Below, one piece after another: positions 51,395-60,354 of a stretch of DNA of 64,000 nt (position 1 is its first letter; each line of letters opens with the position of its first letter). The stretch lies in contig NZ_BMDJ01000004.1 of the NCBI RefSeq assembly GCF_014635725.1, positions 248,001-312,000 on the forward strand, read 5' to 3'. Made by a program: the position numbers and the translations under genes. Below the pieces are notes generated by a model. It ran no database searches. It saw only the letters and a list, made by a program, of their open reading frames with translations, and was not told where the DNA came from. This DNA comes from Pedobacter mendelii. Lineage in GTDB: Bacteria; Bacteroidota; Bacteroidia; Sphingobacteriales; Sphingobacteriaceae.

Positions 51395-51553
51395 TTAATT
51401 TTTGATTTTCTTCCTTGATTTAATTGCTTGGTTTAATAAAAATTCAATTTGTCCGTTTGTACTCCTAAACTCATATCCAGCCCAGGTTTTAATCTCCTTT
51501 AAAAGAGCAGGGCTTATTCTTAATACAAAAGCTTTTTTATCTTTCTCAACCAT
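51395..51553 (-). CDS. Arc-like ribbon-helix-helix DNA-binding protein, 52 aa
   Basis: An ATG at 51553 opens a 52-codon frame ending at TAA 51395-51397. The product (KKAFVLRISPALLKEIKTW, then GQIEFLLNQAIKSRKK) matches the Arc-type antitoxin/regulator family: a short beta strand followed by two helices, with the conserved residues FRSTNGQIE. It starts four bases after the stop of the split membrane-protein gene and is the last gene in the SPFH operon. It probably binds DNA as a dimer and may autoregulate the operon. No toxin gene is nearby, so it does not look like a toxin-antitoxin pair. Confidence 0.85.
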   Translation of the reverse strand: MVEKDKKAFVLRISPALLKEIKTWAGYEFRSTNGQIEFLLNQAIKSRKKIKN

Positions 51554-51556
51554 TCT

Positions 51557-52078
51557 TTACTTTATTGCTTGAATATTATATTTTGTTTTAATATTATTTA
51601 GAAACGACTCCATTTCATCTAACTTATTGGAACTAAAAAGAAGTTTCTTGCCATTTTTAAATTCTATCTGTAAACCTTTGTTTTTATCGTTCATTAAGTA
51701 TGCTTTATCACTAAATTTAAACCATAACCTTTACCGAACGCCCCATCCACCGTAATTTCCTAATGCATCATAACTATTTATGTAAACTTTTTCCATGTTA
51801 TTCCATTGAAATAACCTTGGTTTTATTTGAAAAGGAAAATACTGATATAAAATTCCTTCATCATTCATACTTGTGGTTAATATATTTTTTTGAATCAAAA
51901 AAATAATAAAAAATGGAAGAAGTACAGCGATTACAGGAGCGAAGTATACTTTTTGTAAATTCTGGTAGCTCATTCCACCGTTATCGAAAAGAAGTATGCT
52001 TAAAACGATAATAGCATCTACACCTAATAAGATGTAAAGCCACCAAAGATTTAAGTTTTGTTTTTCTTCGAATTCCAC
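51557..52078 (-). pseudogene. Membrane protein gene split by an in-frame TAA
   Basis: The first part (52078 to 51731, 115 codons) has two transmembrane helices (WWLYILLGVDAIIVLSILLF and FAPVIAVLLPFFIIFLI), then a PH-like strand region ending VYINSYDALGNYGGWGVR and a TAA at 51731-51733. In the same frame, 12 codons later, an ATG at 51694 opens the remainder (GLQIEFKNGKKLLFSSNKLDEMESFLNNI), ending at 51557. Related Bacteroidota proteins continue from GGWGxR into such a GLQ-x-FKNGKK-LL segment in one chain. The family is thus cut by a nonsense change, or by two small indels. It lies between the SPFH gene (4-bp gap) and the Arc-like gene. Confidence 0.7.
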
Positions 52079-52082
52079 TTCA

Positions 52083-52940
52083 TTAGTTATAAAGCGTTCC
52101 GGTATTTACTACGGGCTGAACATGTCTGTCGCCACAAAGTACAACCAGCAAGTTGCTCACCATTGCTGCTTTACGTTCTTCATCAAGTTCTACAATTCCT
52201 TTTTGCGATAGTTTTTCCAAGGCCATTTCAACCATTCCAACTGCACCTTCAACAATTAACTTACGGGCGGCGATAACGGCTGTTGCTTGTTGTCGCTGCA
52301 GCATGGCGCTTGCAATTTCCGGTGCATAAGCCAAGTGAGAAATTCTTGCTTCCAAAACCTCTATTCCTGCTCGGGATAGGCGTTCGTTTAATTCTTTTTC
52401 AAGAAGCTCGCTTACTTTTTCTGCGCCGTCTTTTAAAGTGATACTTGTTTCTTCACCTTCTGCATGATCATAAGGAAAAATATTTGCTAAATGTCTCACT
52501 GCAGCCTCACTTTGTATATTTACATATTGAAGATAATTTTCTACAGAAAAAATGGCTTTTGCAGTTTCGTTAACTTTCCAAACCACTACTGCTGCTATTT
52601 CTATAGGGTTTCCGAGTTTGTCGTTTACTTTTAGTTGCTGGCCATTTAGGTTGTTTGCTCTTAAAGAAACTTTTCTTTTATTTGTTAGCGGATTTACCCA
52701 AAAAAATCCATCGGTTTTAACTGTACCAACATATTTACCAAAAAGGGTTAAAACTTTAGATTCGTTTGGGTTATTAATTATCAATCCTGGTAAAACAAGA
52801 AAGAAATCAAAAGCGAGGATACAGCTACCCCAAACAAAGCTTTCGGTTACAAAGCAAAAAACTGAAGCACCCAGAAGCACTAAAAATAATGCAAACGTTA
52901 AATACCCTGATGGAGGGCTAATAATTTTTTCCTGATACAT
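52083..52940 (-). CDS. SPFH (band-7/stomatin-like) membrane protein
   Basis: ATG 52940 gives 285 residues; the ORF opens at 52997 but the leading part is unlikely. Two adjacent hydrophobic segments near the N-terminus ([20 protein letters not shown] and [19 protein letters not shown]) anchor it. The SPFH domain follows ([53 protein letters not shown]), with a long helix ([42 protein letters not shown]). Such proteins form membrane scaffold rings. It is first in a conserved operon with a small membrane protein and an Arc-like regulator. Confidence 0.93.
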   Translation of the reverse strand: MYQEKIISPPSGYLTFALFLVLLGASVFCFVTESFVWGSCILAFDFFLVLPGLIINNPNESKVLTLFGKYVGTVKTDGFFWVNPLTNKRKVSLRANNLNGQQLKVNDKLGNPIEIAAVVVWKVNETAKAIFSVENYLQYVNIQSEAAVRHLANIFPYDHAEGEETSITLKDGAEKVSELLEKELNERLSRAGIEVLEARISHLAYAPEIASAMLQRQQATAVIAARKLIVEGAVGMVEMALEKLSQKGIVELDEERKAAMVSNLLVVLCGDRHVQPVVNTGTLYN

Positions 52941-53028
52941 AATTGATATTAATTTAATATCATAAATTGAAATATAAAAAATGGTAATTGCAAACAAAAT
53001 GAGTAAAATGTATATTAGATAAAAATGC

Positions 53029-53036
53029 TATTTTTG
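53029..53036 (+). promoter_or_regulatory. -7 box of the 7TM-HD phosphohydrolase gene
   Basis: TATTTTTG exactly matches TAnnTTTG, 22 bases before the TTG start at 53059. Confidence 0.5.
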
Positions 53037-53058
53037 ACGGCATCATAAATGTATCGTT

Positions 53059-55137
53059 TTGGCCAAAATCAAGAAAAATTCACATAAAATCCTTTATCGT
53101 AAATATTCATCAAATCTTAAATACCTGATGATGATTTTTACGGTCTTTATCATTACTCTTTTTTTACCAAAGCAGCCTCGCTTTAGGTATGAGTTTGAAA
53201 AGAATAAAGTTTGGATGAATAAGGATTTGATATCGCCTTTTCCTTTTGCTATTTTAAAAACAAACCCCCAGGTAAGTACCGATAAAAAAGATGCGTTACG
53301 AGATGTTTTACCTGTTTATCAATTTGATAAAGAAATTACTGATGATGCGCTAGAGGGGTTTTTAAATGAATTTGATATTAAGTGGCATTCTGGTCAATTA
53401 GATGAGAAGGATAAAGCCTTATATAAAAACAGTTCATACAAGCTTTTACAAGGGATTTATCAAAAAGGAATTATAGGGTTAAACGTTAAACATCAAGCTG
53501 GAGGAAAGAATTATGATTTCGCTTTGTTGGATAATAATGTTTCAAAACTAAGAAATACACAGGATATTTTTACCGCTGAAACCGCACTTCAATACTTTAA
53601 ATTAAATTTTAAATCATCTAATCAGGTGATGCAAGATTTGGTTAATAATTTAGCAGAAGATCACATTACGCCAAACATTGTATTTAATGAGCGATTAACG
53701 GAAGTTATCCGAAATAATACAGTTAACGATGTATCTACAACGAAAGGAATGGTGCAAAAAGGGGAATTAATCGTTGCTAAAAATGATGTTATTGATGATG
53801 AGATTTATCAAAAATTAGAATCATATAAAGCTACTTACGAGGCTCAAACCAAAACTATAGGAAGCAGAACGTTGGTTTATTTAGGCCAGGTTGTGCTGGT
53901 TGGTTTTGTTATAAGTATATTAATGTCTTTTCTTTTTCTTTTTAGAAGAGATATTTTTTCTGATAACAGGCAATTGTCTTTAATCTTAATTGTAACTACA
54001 GGAATGTTACTTGCCTTAACTTGGGCGTTAAAAATGAATATTGGAAGCTTATATTACATTCCATTTTGTGTTGTTCCAATAATTATAAGAATTCTATTTG
54101 ATACGCGTTTGGCGCTTTATCTGCATATGCTGGTTATCTTAATAGCAGGATTTTTTGTTGCAAACAGTTTCGAATTTGTATTTTATCAAGTAACTGCAGG
54201 TATGGTTGCTATTTTTAGCATTAAAAATTTCGTTAAAAGGGAGCGTTTTCTGGTGTCGGCATTATTTATTCTTTCGGCATATTTTGTATCCTTTGTAGGT
54301 ATTGCTTTATTGCGTGAAGGAACTTTTAGGGATATTCAATGGATAAATTTTGTTCCATTTATATTTAGCGTATTACTTTCATTATTGGCTTATCCATTAA
54401 TCTATATTTTTGAAAGAGTTTTCGGTATAACATCAGATGTTGCCTTAATAGAGTTAACGAACACCAATAACAAACTTCTCCGCGAGTTGGCATTTAAAGC
54501 GCCCGGAACTTTTCAGCATTCGTTACAGGTTGCGAACCTGGCCGAGGCGGCAATATTTAAAATAGGCGGAAATTCCGTTCTGGTTAGGGCAGGGGCGCTG
54601 TATCATGATATTGGTAAGGTTGATAATCCTCAATATTTTATTGAAAACCAGAATACGGCTGTTAGCCCTCACGATAAATTACCTTATGAGCAAAGTGCAC
54701 AAATTATTATTCAGCATGTACATAAAGGAATTGAGATTTTACGAAAAAATCAGATGCCTGAAGCTATTATCGATTTCATAAGAACACATCATGGCAACAC
54801 AAGGGTTGATTATTTTTATCAATCGTTTTTAAAAAATTCACCAGAAAAATTTGTCGACGAAAATATTTTCCGCTACCCTGGCCCCATTCCTTTTAGCAAA
54901 GAAACCGGTGTATTAATGTTGGCAGATTCTGTAGAAGCTGCGTCAAGAAGTCTTAAAAATCCCGATGCTCAGAATATAAATGACCTAGTAGAAAGGATAA
55001 TTAACTACAAATTAGAGCAAAATCAATTGGATAATTGCGATTTAACATTAAAAGATATTGAGACTATCAAATTGATTTTCAAGACAATGCTGATGAGTAT
55101 CTATCACGTTCGCATAGATTATCAACAAGTTTTATAA
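53059..55137 (+). CDS. 7TM-HD (PgpH-like) phosphohydrolase
   Basis: The 692-aa membrane protein has one N-terminal transmembrane helix, a periplasmic 7TMR-HDED domain (about 45-265), seven transmembrane helices (about 270-450) and a cytoplasmic HD domain. The metal motif is ALYHDIGKVDNPQYF, with HGNTRVDYFYQ and MLADSVEAASRSL following. Relatives such as PgpH hydrolyse cyclic di-AMP, so second-messenger turnover is the likely role. The start is TTG 53059, because no in-frame ATG lies upstream and the promoter box is close. Confidence 0.92.
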   Translation: MAKIKKNSHKILYRKYSSNLKYLMMIFTVFIITLFLPKQPRFRYEFEKNKVWMNKDLISPFPFAILKTNPQVSTDKKDALRDVLPVYQFDKEITDDALEGFLNEFDIKWHSGQLDEKDKALYKNSSYKLLQGIYQKGIIGLNVKHQAGGKNYDFALLDNNVSKLRNTQDIFTAETALQYFKLNFKSSNQVMQDLVNNLAEDHITPNIVFNERLTEVIRNNTVNDVSTTKGMVQKGELIVAKNDVIDDEIYQKLESYKATYEAQTKTIGSRTLVYLGQVVLVGFVISILMSFLFLFRRDIFSDNRQLSLILIVTTGMLLALTWALKMNIGSLYYIPFCVVPIIIRILFDTRLALYLHMLVILIAGFFVANSFEFVFYQVTAGMVAIFSIKNFVKRERFLVSALFILSAYFVSFVGIALLREGTFRDIQWINFVPFIFSVLLSLLAYPLIYIFERVFGITSDVALIELTNTNNKLLRELAFKAPGTFQHSLQVANLAEAAIFKIGGNSVLVRAGALYHDIGKVDNPQYFIENQNTAVSPHDKLPYEQSAQIIIQHVHKGIEILRKNQMPEAIIDFIRTHHGNTRVDYFYQSFLKNSPEKFVDENIFRYPGPIPFSKETGVLMLADSVEAASRSLKNPDAQNINDLVERIINYKLEQNQLDNCDLTLKDIETIKLIFKTMLMSIYHVRIDYQQVL

Positions 55138-55143
55138 TTTTTT

Positions 55144-55173
55144 TTTGTGGAATAGGTTGTTTTACTATATTTG
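55144..55173 (+). promoter_or_regulatory. Promoter of the tRNA cluster
   Basis: TTTG (55144-55147) and TATATTTG (55166-55173) with an 18-base spacer match the Bacteroidota -33/-7 consensus. It precedes tRNA-Ser by 42 bases. Confidence 0.65.
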
Positions 55174-55215
55174 CAAACCTCAAAACAAGGTTGGTATAAC
55201 AAATTTTGAGATAAC

Positions 55216-55303
<88 letters not shown>

Positions 55304-55389
55304 AAAATAAATTGGCAATTTTAAATGGATTTATCATTTTAAAACCGTTACTTTGCCAGCCCTTGCGAAAGGGAAACAGATACCAAGTT

Positions 55390-55463
55390 CGGGGTGTAGC
55401 GTAGCCCGGTATCGCGCCTGCTTTGGGAGCAGGAGGTCGTAGGTTCGAATCCTGCCACCCCGA
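55390..55463 (+). tRNA. tRNA-Pro(TGG), copy 1
   Basis: Acceptor CGGGGTG pairs with CACCCCG and the discriminator is A. The anticodon stem CCTGC/GCAGG encloses TTTGGGA, giving anticodon TGG at 55424-55426. The T-loop GGTTCGAATCC is standard. It is identical to the copy 127 bp downstream. CCA is not encoded. Confidence 0.97.
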
Positions 55464-55516
55464 CAAAATTTGCAGATGTAATTGCAAGTTTATTTTTAAA
55501 AGATCGATGCCTTTTT

Positions 55517-55590
55517 CGGGGTGTAGCGTAGCCCGGTATCGCGCCTGCTTTGGGAGCAGGAGGTCGTAGGTTCGAATCCTGCCACCCCGA
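55517..55590 (+). tRNA. tRNA-Pro(TGG), copy 2
   Basis: This 74-nt gene is base-for-base identical to the first copy, with anticodon TGG at 55551-55553. The spacers differ, so only the tRNA body and a few flanking bases are duplicated. Confidence 0.97.
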
Positions 55591-55615
55591 CATACACAGT
55601 ATATGTTGTATTAAG

Positions 55616-55651
55616 AATCCTCTAAATGATAAATTTAGAGGATTTTGTTTT
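55616..55651 (+). terminator. Terminator of the tRNA cluster
   Basis: AATCCTCTAAAT and ATTTAGAGGATT pair over 12 bp with a 5-nt loop, followed by TTTTGTTTTTT. Confidence 0.85.
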
Positions 55652-55801
55652 TTAAGATGGGGCAATATGGATCAATATATATCAACCATTTTGTCACTAA
55701 CTCAACTACCAAATTTTCGCTGTATTTTTGAAGTCTATACAAAGCTGAAATTTTCTTGTAATCAATTGTAAACTAACTCCAACCAGATTTACGGGATTTT
55801 T

Positions 55802-56089
55802 TTGTGGTTCTTAGTAGTCGCTATCGAAATCTTTTTTAGTGCGTCTAAGAAAACGGTAACCAGCAGTATTAAGAACAATGATGAAGGAATCAAAGAAGAA
55901 GACCAAAAAAAACCTTTTGATAGCTATTACCGGGCTGATAACATACAGACTCGTAAAGTGTCGGGATTTGGTCTTGGACTATACCTTTCAGCTGAGCTAG
56001 TAAAATTGCACAATGGAAAGATCTGGATGGAAAGTGAATTGGGGAAAGGCTCCAGGTTTTCTTTTAGTTTGCTTTTAAAACAAGTTTAA
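55802..56089 (+). pseudogene. Sensor histidine kinase remnant (C-terminal ATPase fragment)
   Basis: About the last 75 codons encode the end of a HATPase domain: NNDEGIKEEDQKKPFDSYYRAD (G1 box region), VSGFGLGLYLSAELVKLHNGKIW (G2 box GFGLGLYL) and SELGKGSRFSFSLLLKQV. The N box, the dimerisation domain and any sensor are missing, and the first 17 codons are unrelated. The G1 box is altered (NDEG where DNGEG is usual). It is therefore a dead fragment next to the tRNA cluster. No partner regulator adjoins it. Confidence 0.8.
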
Positions 56090-56550
56090 AAAATATTGTT
56101 CAAAAACAAGTTACAGCGCTGCCTTTAAACGGAAATATGTCTGAAGCATGTTTTGAAGTAAAATGATTTTGGTTTAAAATCTTATTGCCTATGGAACATT
56201 CTTATATTTTTTTGCGGGCTTTTTGGTAGCTGCTCAAAAAAGAAGTGATTAAGTTGGAAAACATTATTTTTTTTATCTGCGGTTTTCCTGCAAAGGCCCG
56301 ATAGACTTTTATTTCAGTGCTGAGCATATTCGATTGATTTAAAGAAGTTTCCATATCGTAAATTTTAGTTTCCGGTATAGCCTATACAATATTCAAGCCT
56401 ACTTATTTTTACACGCAGAGGGTAGCGTGGTGAAGCTGAATCGTGCATCAATATTGTAAATGTCAGATTAGTGTCCGATTGGTACTAATAAGTGTATCTT
56501 TTTGTTGCCTGTCGATTTTGCTTTGATGGTATCAAATTTGCTTCTACGCC
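56090..56550. other. Non-coding, probably decayed DNA
   Basis: I found no intact frame or convincing gene fragment in these 461 bases on either strand. Base composition is less uniformly AT-rich than the intergenic regions elsewhere in the window, which fits eroded coding sequence. Confidence 0.45.
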
Positions 56551-56618
56551 ACGTCTTGCTGAATTTATTTCAGCATCTTTCCTGCAAAGAAGACCCTGAA
56601 ATAAATTCAGGGTGACGT
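56551..56618. repeat. REP-like element with two hairpins
   Basis: The 68-bp unit is bounded by ACGTC and GACGT. Inside are two hairpins: GCTGAA-TTTAT-TTCAGC and CCCTGAA-ATAAA-TTCAGGG, separated by CATCTTTCCTGCAAAGAAGA. The loops carry variants of the same ATTTATT core, so the element is a paired palindrome. This looks like the interspersed CCTGAATTTATTTCAGG repeats known to me from Sphingobacteriaceae genomes. Only one copy occurs in this window. Confidence 0.65.
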
Positions 56619-56716
56619 TAACTAAAAAAAAGCAGCTTATTAATCATGTGAAGAAAAATTAATAATCGAAGGTTAAAAATATCTCTTTGATGTAAAAATG
56701 ATTTAGGATAATCATA

Positions 56717-56750
56717 ACAAAACCCGGGGACGTGGGTCGGGTTTTGTTTC
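56717..56750. terminator. Terminator-like hairpin
   Basis: ACAAAACCCG and CGGGTTTTGT pair perfectly over 10 bp with an 11-nt loop, and T-rich sequence follows on the plus strand. It lies just after the minus-strand pseudogene's stop, so it likely served that gene. Confidence 0.65.
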
Positions 56751-56971
56751 TTAACTGATGGCTAAAGTACAAGCCAAAGACAGCATCAAACAAATTTTCT
56801 GAATCAATTCTACATCGATGCCAGAAAAATTGGCGTATTCATCAAATGTAATGTATTGATCTTTACGCTTATTGAGTACAAATTTTAAATTTCTAAGAAC
56901 TCTCTATGCTGGCGCTAAACTTTTTCCAGTTAAGATGCTAGATCTTTCGGATAAATACATACTCTTTTCAT
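56751..56971 (-). pseudogene. Broken small Bacteroidota protein gene
   Basis: From an ATG at 56971 the minus strand encodes MKRVCIYPKDLAS, then needs a one-base frame change to read LTGKSLAPA. A TAG interrupts, and then RVLRNLKFVLNKRKDQYITF and DEYANFSGIDVELIQKIC follow to a TAA at 56751. The MKRxCIYPKD...TGKS...FDEYxxYxGxxxE layout matches a small family I know from Sphingobacteriaceae genomes, but its function is unknown to me. One frameshift and one nonsense codon make it a pseudogene. Confidence 0.65.
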
Positions 56972-57485
56972 GTGTTGTTTGGTTAAACCGCAACAAGTTG
57001 GGAGGTGCCATAGCTATTCAATTTGATTTACCGAGTTAAGCCCTTAATAGCGGATCATCTGCGCTTCAACTACGCTTCATCTACCGATGGAGACTAAAGG
57101 AAAAGCCAATTGAAAAACTATCCTCCCCGAGCAGTGATTCAATGAATGATAATTGTTAAGCCTAATATCTGAAAAAATAGGTTTTTTGACAAGAGACAAA
57201 AAGAGAGCTGTGTTAAGTTTTAAGGTCTAGCGTTAATTTTCAGCAATTGATGCTTTTTCTATACCTATTATTTATTTAAAACATTCTTCTAACTGACTAA
57301 TTAATATTGAAATACATAAATTTTATGAAATTTAATAAAGGTTATAACACAAGAAAAGGACATTAATATTTTTTTTTTCTTACACTTATTTAAAAGAAAG
57401 GAGTTTAATTGTATCTTTATCCGTTTTTGTAACATCTCATATTTAAATTCAAAAATAAAACCTATATAAATCAACACTATTATTA
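56972..57485. other. Non-coding region before the exopolysaccharide cluster
   Basis: The first half (to about 57150) has non-repetitive, fairly GC-richer sequence with short broken frames that I could not identify. The second half is strongly AT-rich and must carry the promoter of the exopolysaccharide operon. TATCTTTA near 57413 is a near match to TAnnTTTG about 70 bases upstream of the first gene. I saw no operator or attenuator. Confidence 0.45.
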
Positions 57486-58166
57486 ATGAAAACTTTACTA
57501 AAAATTACGCTCGCATGCTTAATCTTTTTAAGCGTGAATGCTTATTCGCAAGAAACAATTATTCCGGAAATAAAATATGCTGATTTAGAAAAGTATATTG
57601 AATTGGCGAAACAAAATTTTCCACGTGCAAAATCCTATCAGTTACGTTCTGATGGTGTGAAAATTGGAATTACTACGGCTAGTTTATCTTATTTAGATAT
57701 TTTCAATGCTTCGTATTTTTACAGACCAGGTGACAGAGCAGTATTAGATCCTGTTAATCCGTATAATGTTAATGGTGTTCAATTTGGTGTTGGTATTAAT
57801 TTAGGTAATTTACTTACAAAACCTTTTTTAGTTAAAAAGGCAAAAATAGATTATGAAATTGCAAAACTTGAGCAAAAAGATTTTGAACTTTTGTTAATTA
57901 ATGATGTTAAAGTAAGGTACTACGATTACATTCAACAATTAAGTTTGTTGAAAATTAGTTCTCAAATGGCACAAGACAATAAAGGTGTAGCCGAAAGTTT
58001 GAGATTAAGATTTGAAAAGGGAGAAATTACTTTGGATGCATATAATCAATCTCGTATTAATCAATTCGCATCTTTCCAACAAAAAATTCAAGCAGAATCT
58101 TTGTATTTAAAATCTAAGGATTTATTGGAACAAATTATTGGTATGAAGTTAAGCGAAGTTAAATAA
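57486..58166 (+). CDS. Short TolC-like outer-membrane protein
   Basis: The 226-aa protein has a signal peptide (MKTLLKITLACLIFLSVNAYS, then QET) and one TolC-type repeat: KYADLEKYIELAKQNFPRAKSYQLR at the N-terminus, a two-strand beta hairpin region (SYLDIFNASYFYRPGDR, VNGVQFGVGINLGNLL) and two long helices (VKKAKIDYEIAKLEQKDFELLLINDVKVRYYDYIQQ, LRLRFEKGEITLDAYNQSR). It has half the usual TolC length. It is first in the exopolysaccharide cluster, so it may help polymer export across the outer membrane. Confidence 0.8.
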   Translation: MKTLLKITLACLIFLSVNAYSQETIIPEIKYADLEKYIELAKQNFPRAKSYQLRSDGVKIGITTASLSYLDIFNASYFYRPGDRAVLDPVNPYNVNGVQFGVGINLGNLLTKPFLVKKAKIDYEIAKLEQKDFELLLINDVKVRYYDYIQQLSLLKISSQMAQDNKGVAESLRLRFEKGEITLDAYNQSRINQFASFQQKIQAESLYLKSKDLLEQIIGMKLSEVK

Positions 58167-58186
58167 GAGAAATCAAAATTCTTTAA

Positions 58187-60325
58187 ATGGATATAAAATC
58201 ACTTTTAAAACTGATTAATAAATATAAATGGGTGCTAATTCTAGTACCCATTATTGCTGTAACAATTACTTACTTTTTGGTTCAAAATTTACCCAAACAG
58301 TATAGTTCAGAAGTTCAAATATCTACGGGACTTTTAGATCCTTCGAAAAAAGTTATTTCTAACGAGAATACTGATTTTTTTCAAGTTAGTCAACAATTTA
58401 ACCAAATTATGGAAAAATTCAAGATGAAAAAAATCATGAATATTCTTGCCTATAATTTGATGATTCATGATTTAGAAAATCCAAAAAAGTCATTTAGAAA
58501 ATATAGTGAAAAGCTTGATTCGTTAAATGCTCAAAATCGAGCTGAATTGATCCAGATATTTAAAGAAAAACTTGCCACTAAATCAATACTAACATTATCC
58601 GATAATAATGGTAAATACAAACTTTACAATTTGGTCGGTTCGATGGGATATGGTGAGGAAACACTGAGAAAGCAAATTGAAATTAACCATGCAGATAACA
58701 GTGATTTAATAACTTTAGAATATGTTTCTGAAAACCCAGAACTTTCTGCTTATGTTGTAAATACATTAGCTGCTGACTTTATTAGTAATTATAGCAGTGA
58801 AATAAGCTTCAATCAAAATAATTCCATAGTTCTTTTAGATTCATTACTGAAACAAAAGGAAGCTACTATGAATGAGAAAAATAACGCTCTGGCAGCTTTT
58901 AAAAAAAATAAGGGGTTTTTAAATCTTGATGAGCAATCTGGTTCTGTATATGGTCAGATTACCCAATATGAAGCACAACGGGCTGATGCATTAACAAAAA
59001 TTCAATCCAACCAGGGTGCACTTTCGGTTATACGAAGTAAACTAAATGGTAATGACTCATACACTGCAGGAAGTACCCAAGCCGATAATCGCGAACTCAT
59101 TCGTTTAAAAGGCGACCTCAAAATTGCTACAGATAGGTACGTAGACAACGGATTTAAGGCTTCAGATCAATTAAAGATTGATTCTATTAATAGAATCATA
59201 GTTAGAAGAAGTAATCAGAATGCTGATGAAAATGTAGTAGATCCGCGTGCTTCTAGACAAACCTTAATTGCGCAAAAAACTGCCCTTGAAATATCACTTG
59301 AAGAGCAAAAAAGAAGCTTGACGATAATTAATCAGCAGTTAGGTATTTTAAGAGCGAAATATAGCAGTATGGTTCCTTATGATGCTGATATTCAAAATTA
59401 TCAGAGAGAGGCTGATTTAGCCATCAAAGAATATACAACTGCTTTAGATCAGGTTAATCAAAATAGGGCAGGACAAAGCTTAGGACTAAGATTGCAGATT
59501 GAACAACTTGGCTTGCCAGGTAATCCTGAACCATCTAAAAAGATTTTTTACCTATTAGGTGCTGGTGCAGGAAGTTTTATTGCAAGTTTTGGATTTGTAT
59601 TATTAATATTCTTTCTCGATCATAAAATTATTAGTGCGCAACAATTGGCAAATGCAACAAGGTCTAAAACGCTTGGTGTATTAAATAAAATCGAAAGTAA
59701 CGAAAGAAACATTAGAGATATTTGGAACGATAAAGATGGGAATCAAAACTTCGAGCTTTATAGAGATATGCTTAGGTCGTTGCGTTTCGAAATCAATAAC
59801 CAAATGGATGCAGATGGTAGTAAGATTTTGGGTATTACAAGTTTGGTAGCTGGGGAGGGAAAAACTTTCTTATGTTACAGTCTAGCTTACGCTTTTGCAA
59901 TGACTGGTAAAAAGGTTCTTTTAATCGCTGATGAACTGCCTGTTATTAAATCTGATAGTAAGGCCCTTGCTACAAGTCAAAATTTCCAAACATTTTTAAT
60001 CAAAAAGGAGATTCATACAGAAGATCTGATAACGATTATGAATAAAAGTAAAGCCCGAGAATCACTTTTGGAAATTCAAAGCATAAAAAGCCTTCAGGCT
60101 GGTTTTGACGTATTAAAAGATGAATTTGATACAATTATTGTTGATGTAAATGCACTCCAGGATATAAACATCGCTAAGGAGTGGCTTCTATTTACTGAGA
60201 AAAATATTTCAGTTTTCGAAGCCGGTAATACCATTAAAGATTCTAATAAAGAGTTTGTAGATTATATTAAAAAACTGCCTGGATTTTTAGGTTGGGTATT
60301 AAATAAAACTCAGGTTCAGAGCTAA
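58187..60325 (+). CDS. Wzc-like polysaccharide co-polymerase with degenerate kinase domain
   Basis: This 712-aa inner-membrane protein has an N-terminal Wzz domain with a transmembrane helix (WVLILVPIIAVTITYFLV), a long periplasmic coiled coil (residues about 210-420), a second helix (IFYLLGAGAGSFIASFGFVLLIFFL) and a C-terminal P-loop domain. Walker A is present (VAGEGKTF, K559), but Walker A' reads LLIADEL in place of the D-x-D pattern and Walker B reads TIIVDVNAL. There is no C-terminal tyrosine cluster. It probably controls polymer length; autokinase activity looks doubtful. Confidence 0.88.
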   Translation: MDIKSLLKLINKYKWVLILVPIIAVTITYFLVQNLPKQYSSEVQISTGLLDPSKKVISNENTDFFQVSQQFNQIMEKFKMKKIMNILAYNLMIHDLENPKKSFRKYSEKLDSLNAQNRAELIQIFKEKLATKSILTLSDNNGKYKLYNLVGSMGYGEETLRKQIEINHADNSDLITLEYVSENPELSAYVVNTLAADFISNYSSEISFNQNNSIVLLDSLLKQKEATMNEKNNALAAFKKNKGFLNLDEQSGSVYGQITQYEAQRADALTKIQSNQGALSVIRSKLNGNDSYTAGSTQADNRELIRLKGDLKIATDRYVDNGFKASDQLKIDSINRIIVRRSNQNADENVVDPRASRQTLIAQKTALEISLEEQKRSLTIINQQLGILRAKYSSMVPYDADIQNYQREADLAIKEYTTALDQVNQNRAGQSLGLRLQIEQLGLPGNPEPSKKIFYLLGAGAGSFIASFGFVLLIFFLDHKIISAQQLANATRSKTLGVLNKIESNERNIRDIWNDKDGNQNFELYRDMLRSLRFEINNQMDADGSKILGITSLVAGEGKTFLCYSLAYAFAMTGKKVLLIADELPVIKSDSKALATSQNFQTFLIKKEIHTEDLITIMNKSKARESLLEIQSIKSLQAGFDVLKDEFDTIIVDVNALQDINIAKEWLLFTEKNISVFEAGNTIKDSNKEFVDYIKKLPGFLGWVLNKTQVQS

Positions 60326-60354
60326 TTAACAAAATATAACTACCTTTTGTATTT

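Noticed and set aside
51395-51553. Toxin-antitoxin system with the Arc-like protein as antitoxin
   Set aside because: No toxin ORF is adjacent; the gene is the end of an SPFH operon and is better explained as a regulator of that operon.
51731-51733. Programmed readthrough or recoding at the in-frame TAA
   Set aside because: No recoding signal or downstream structure was seen, and a mutation or sequencing error is simpler.
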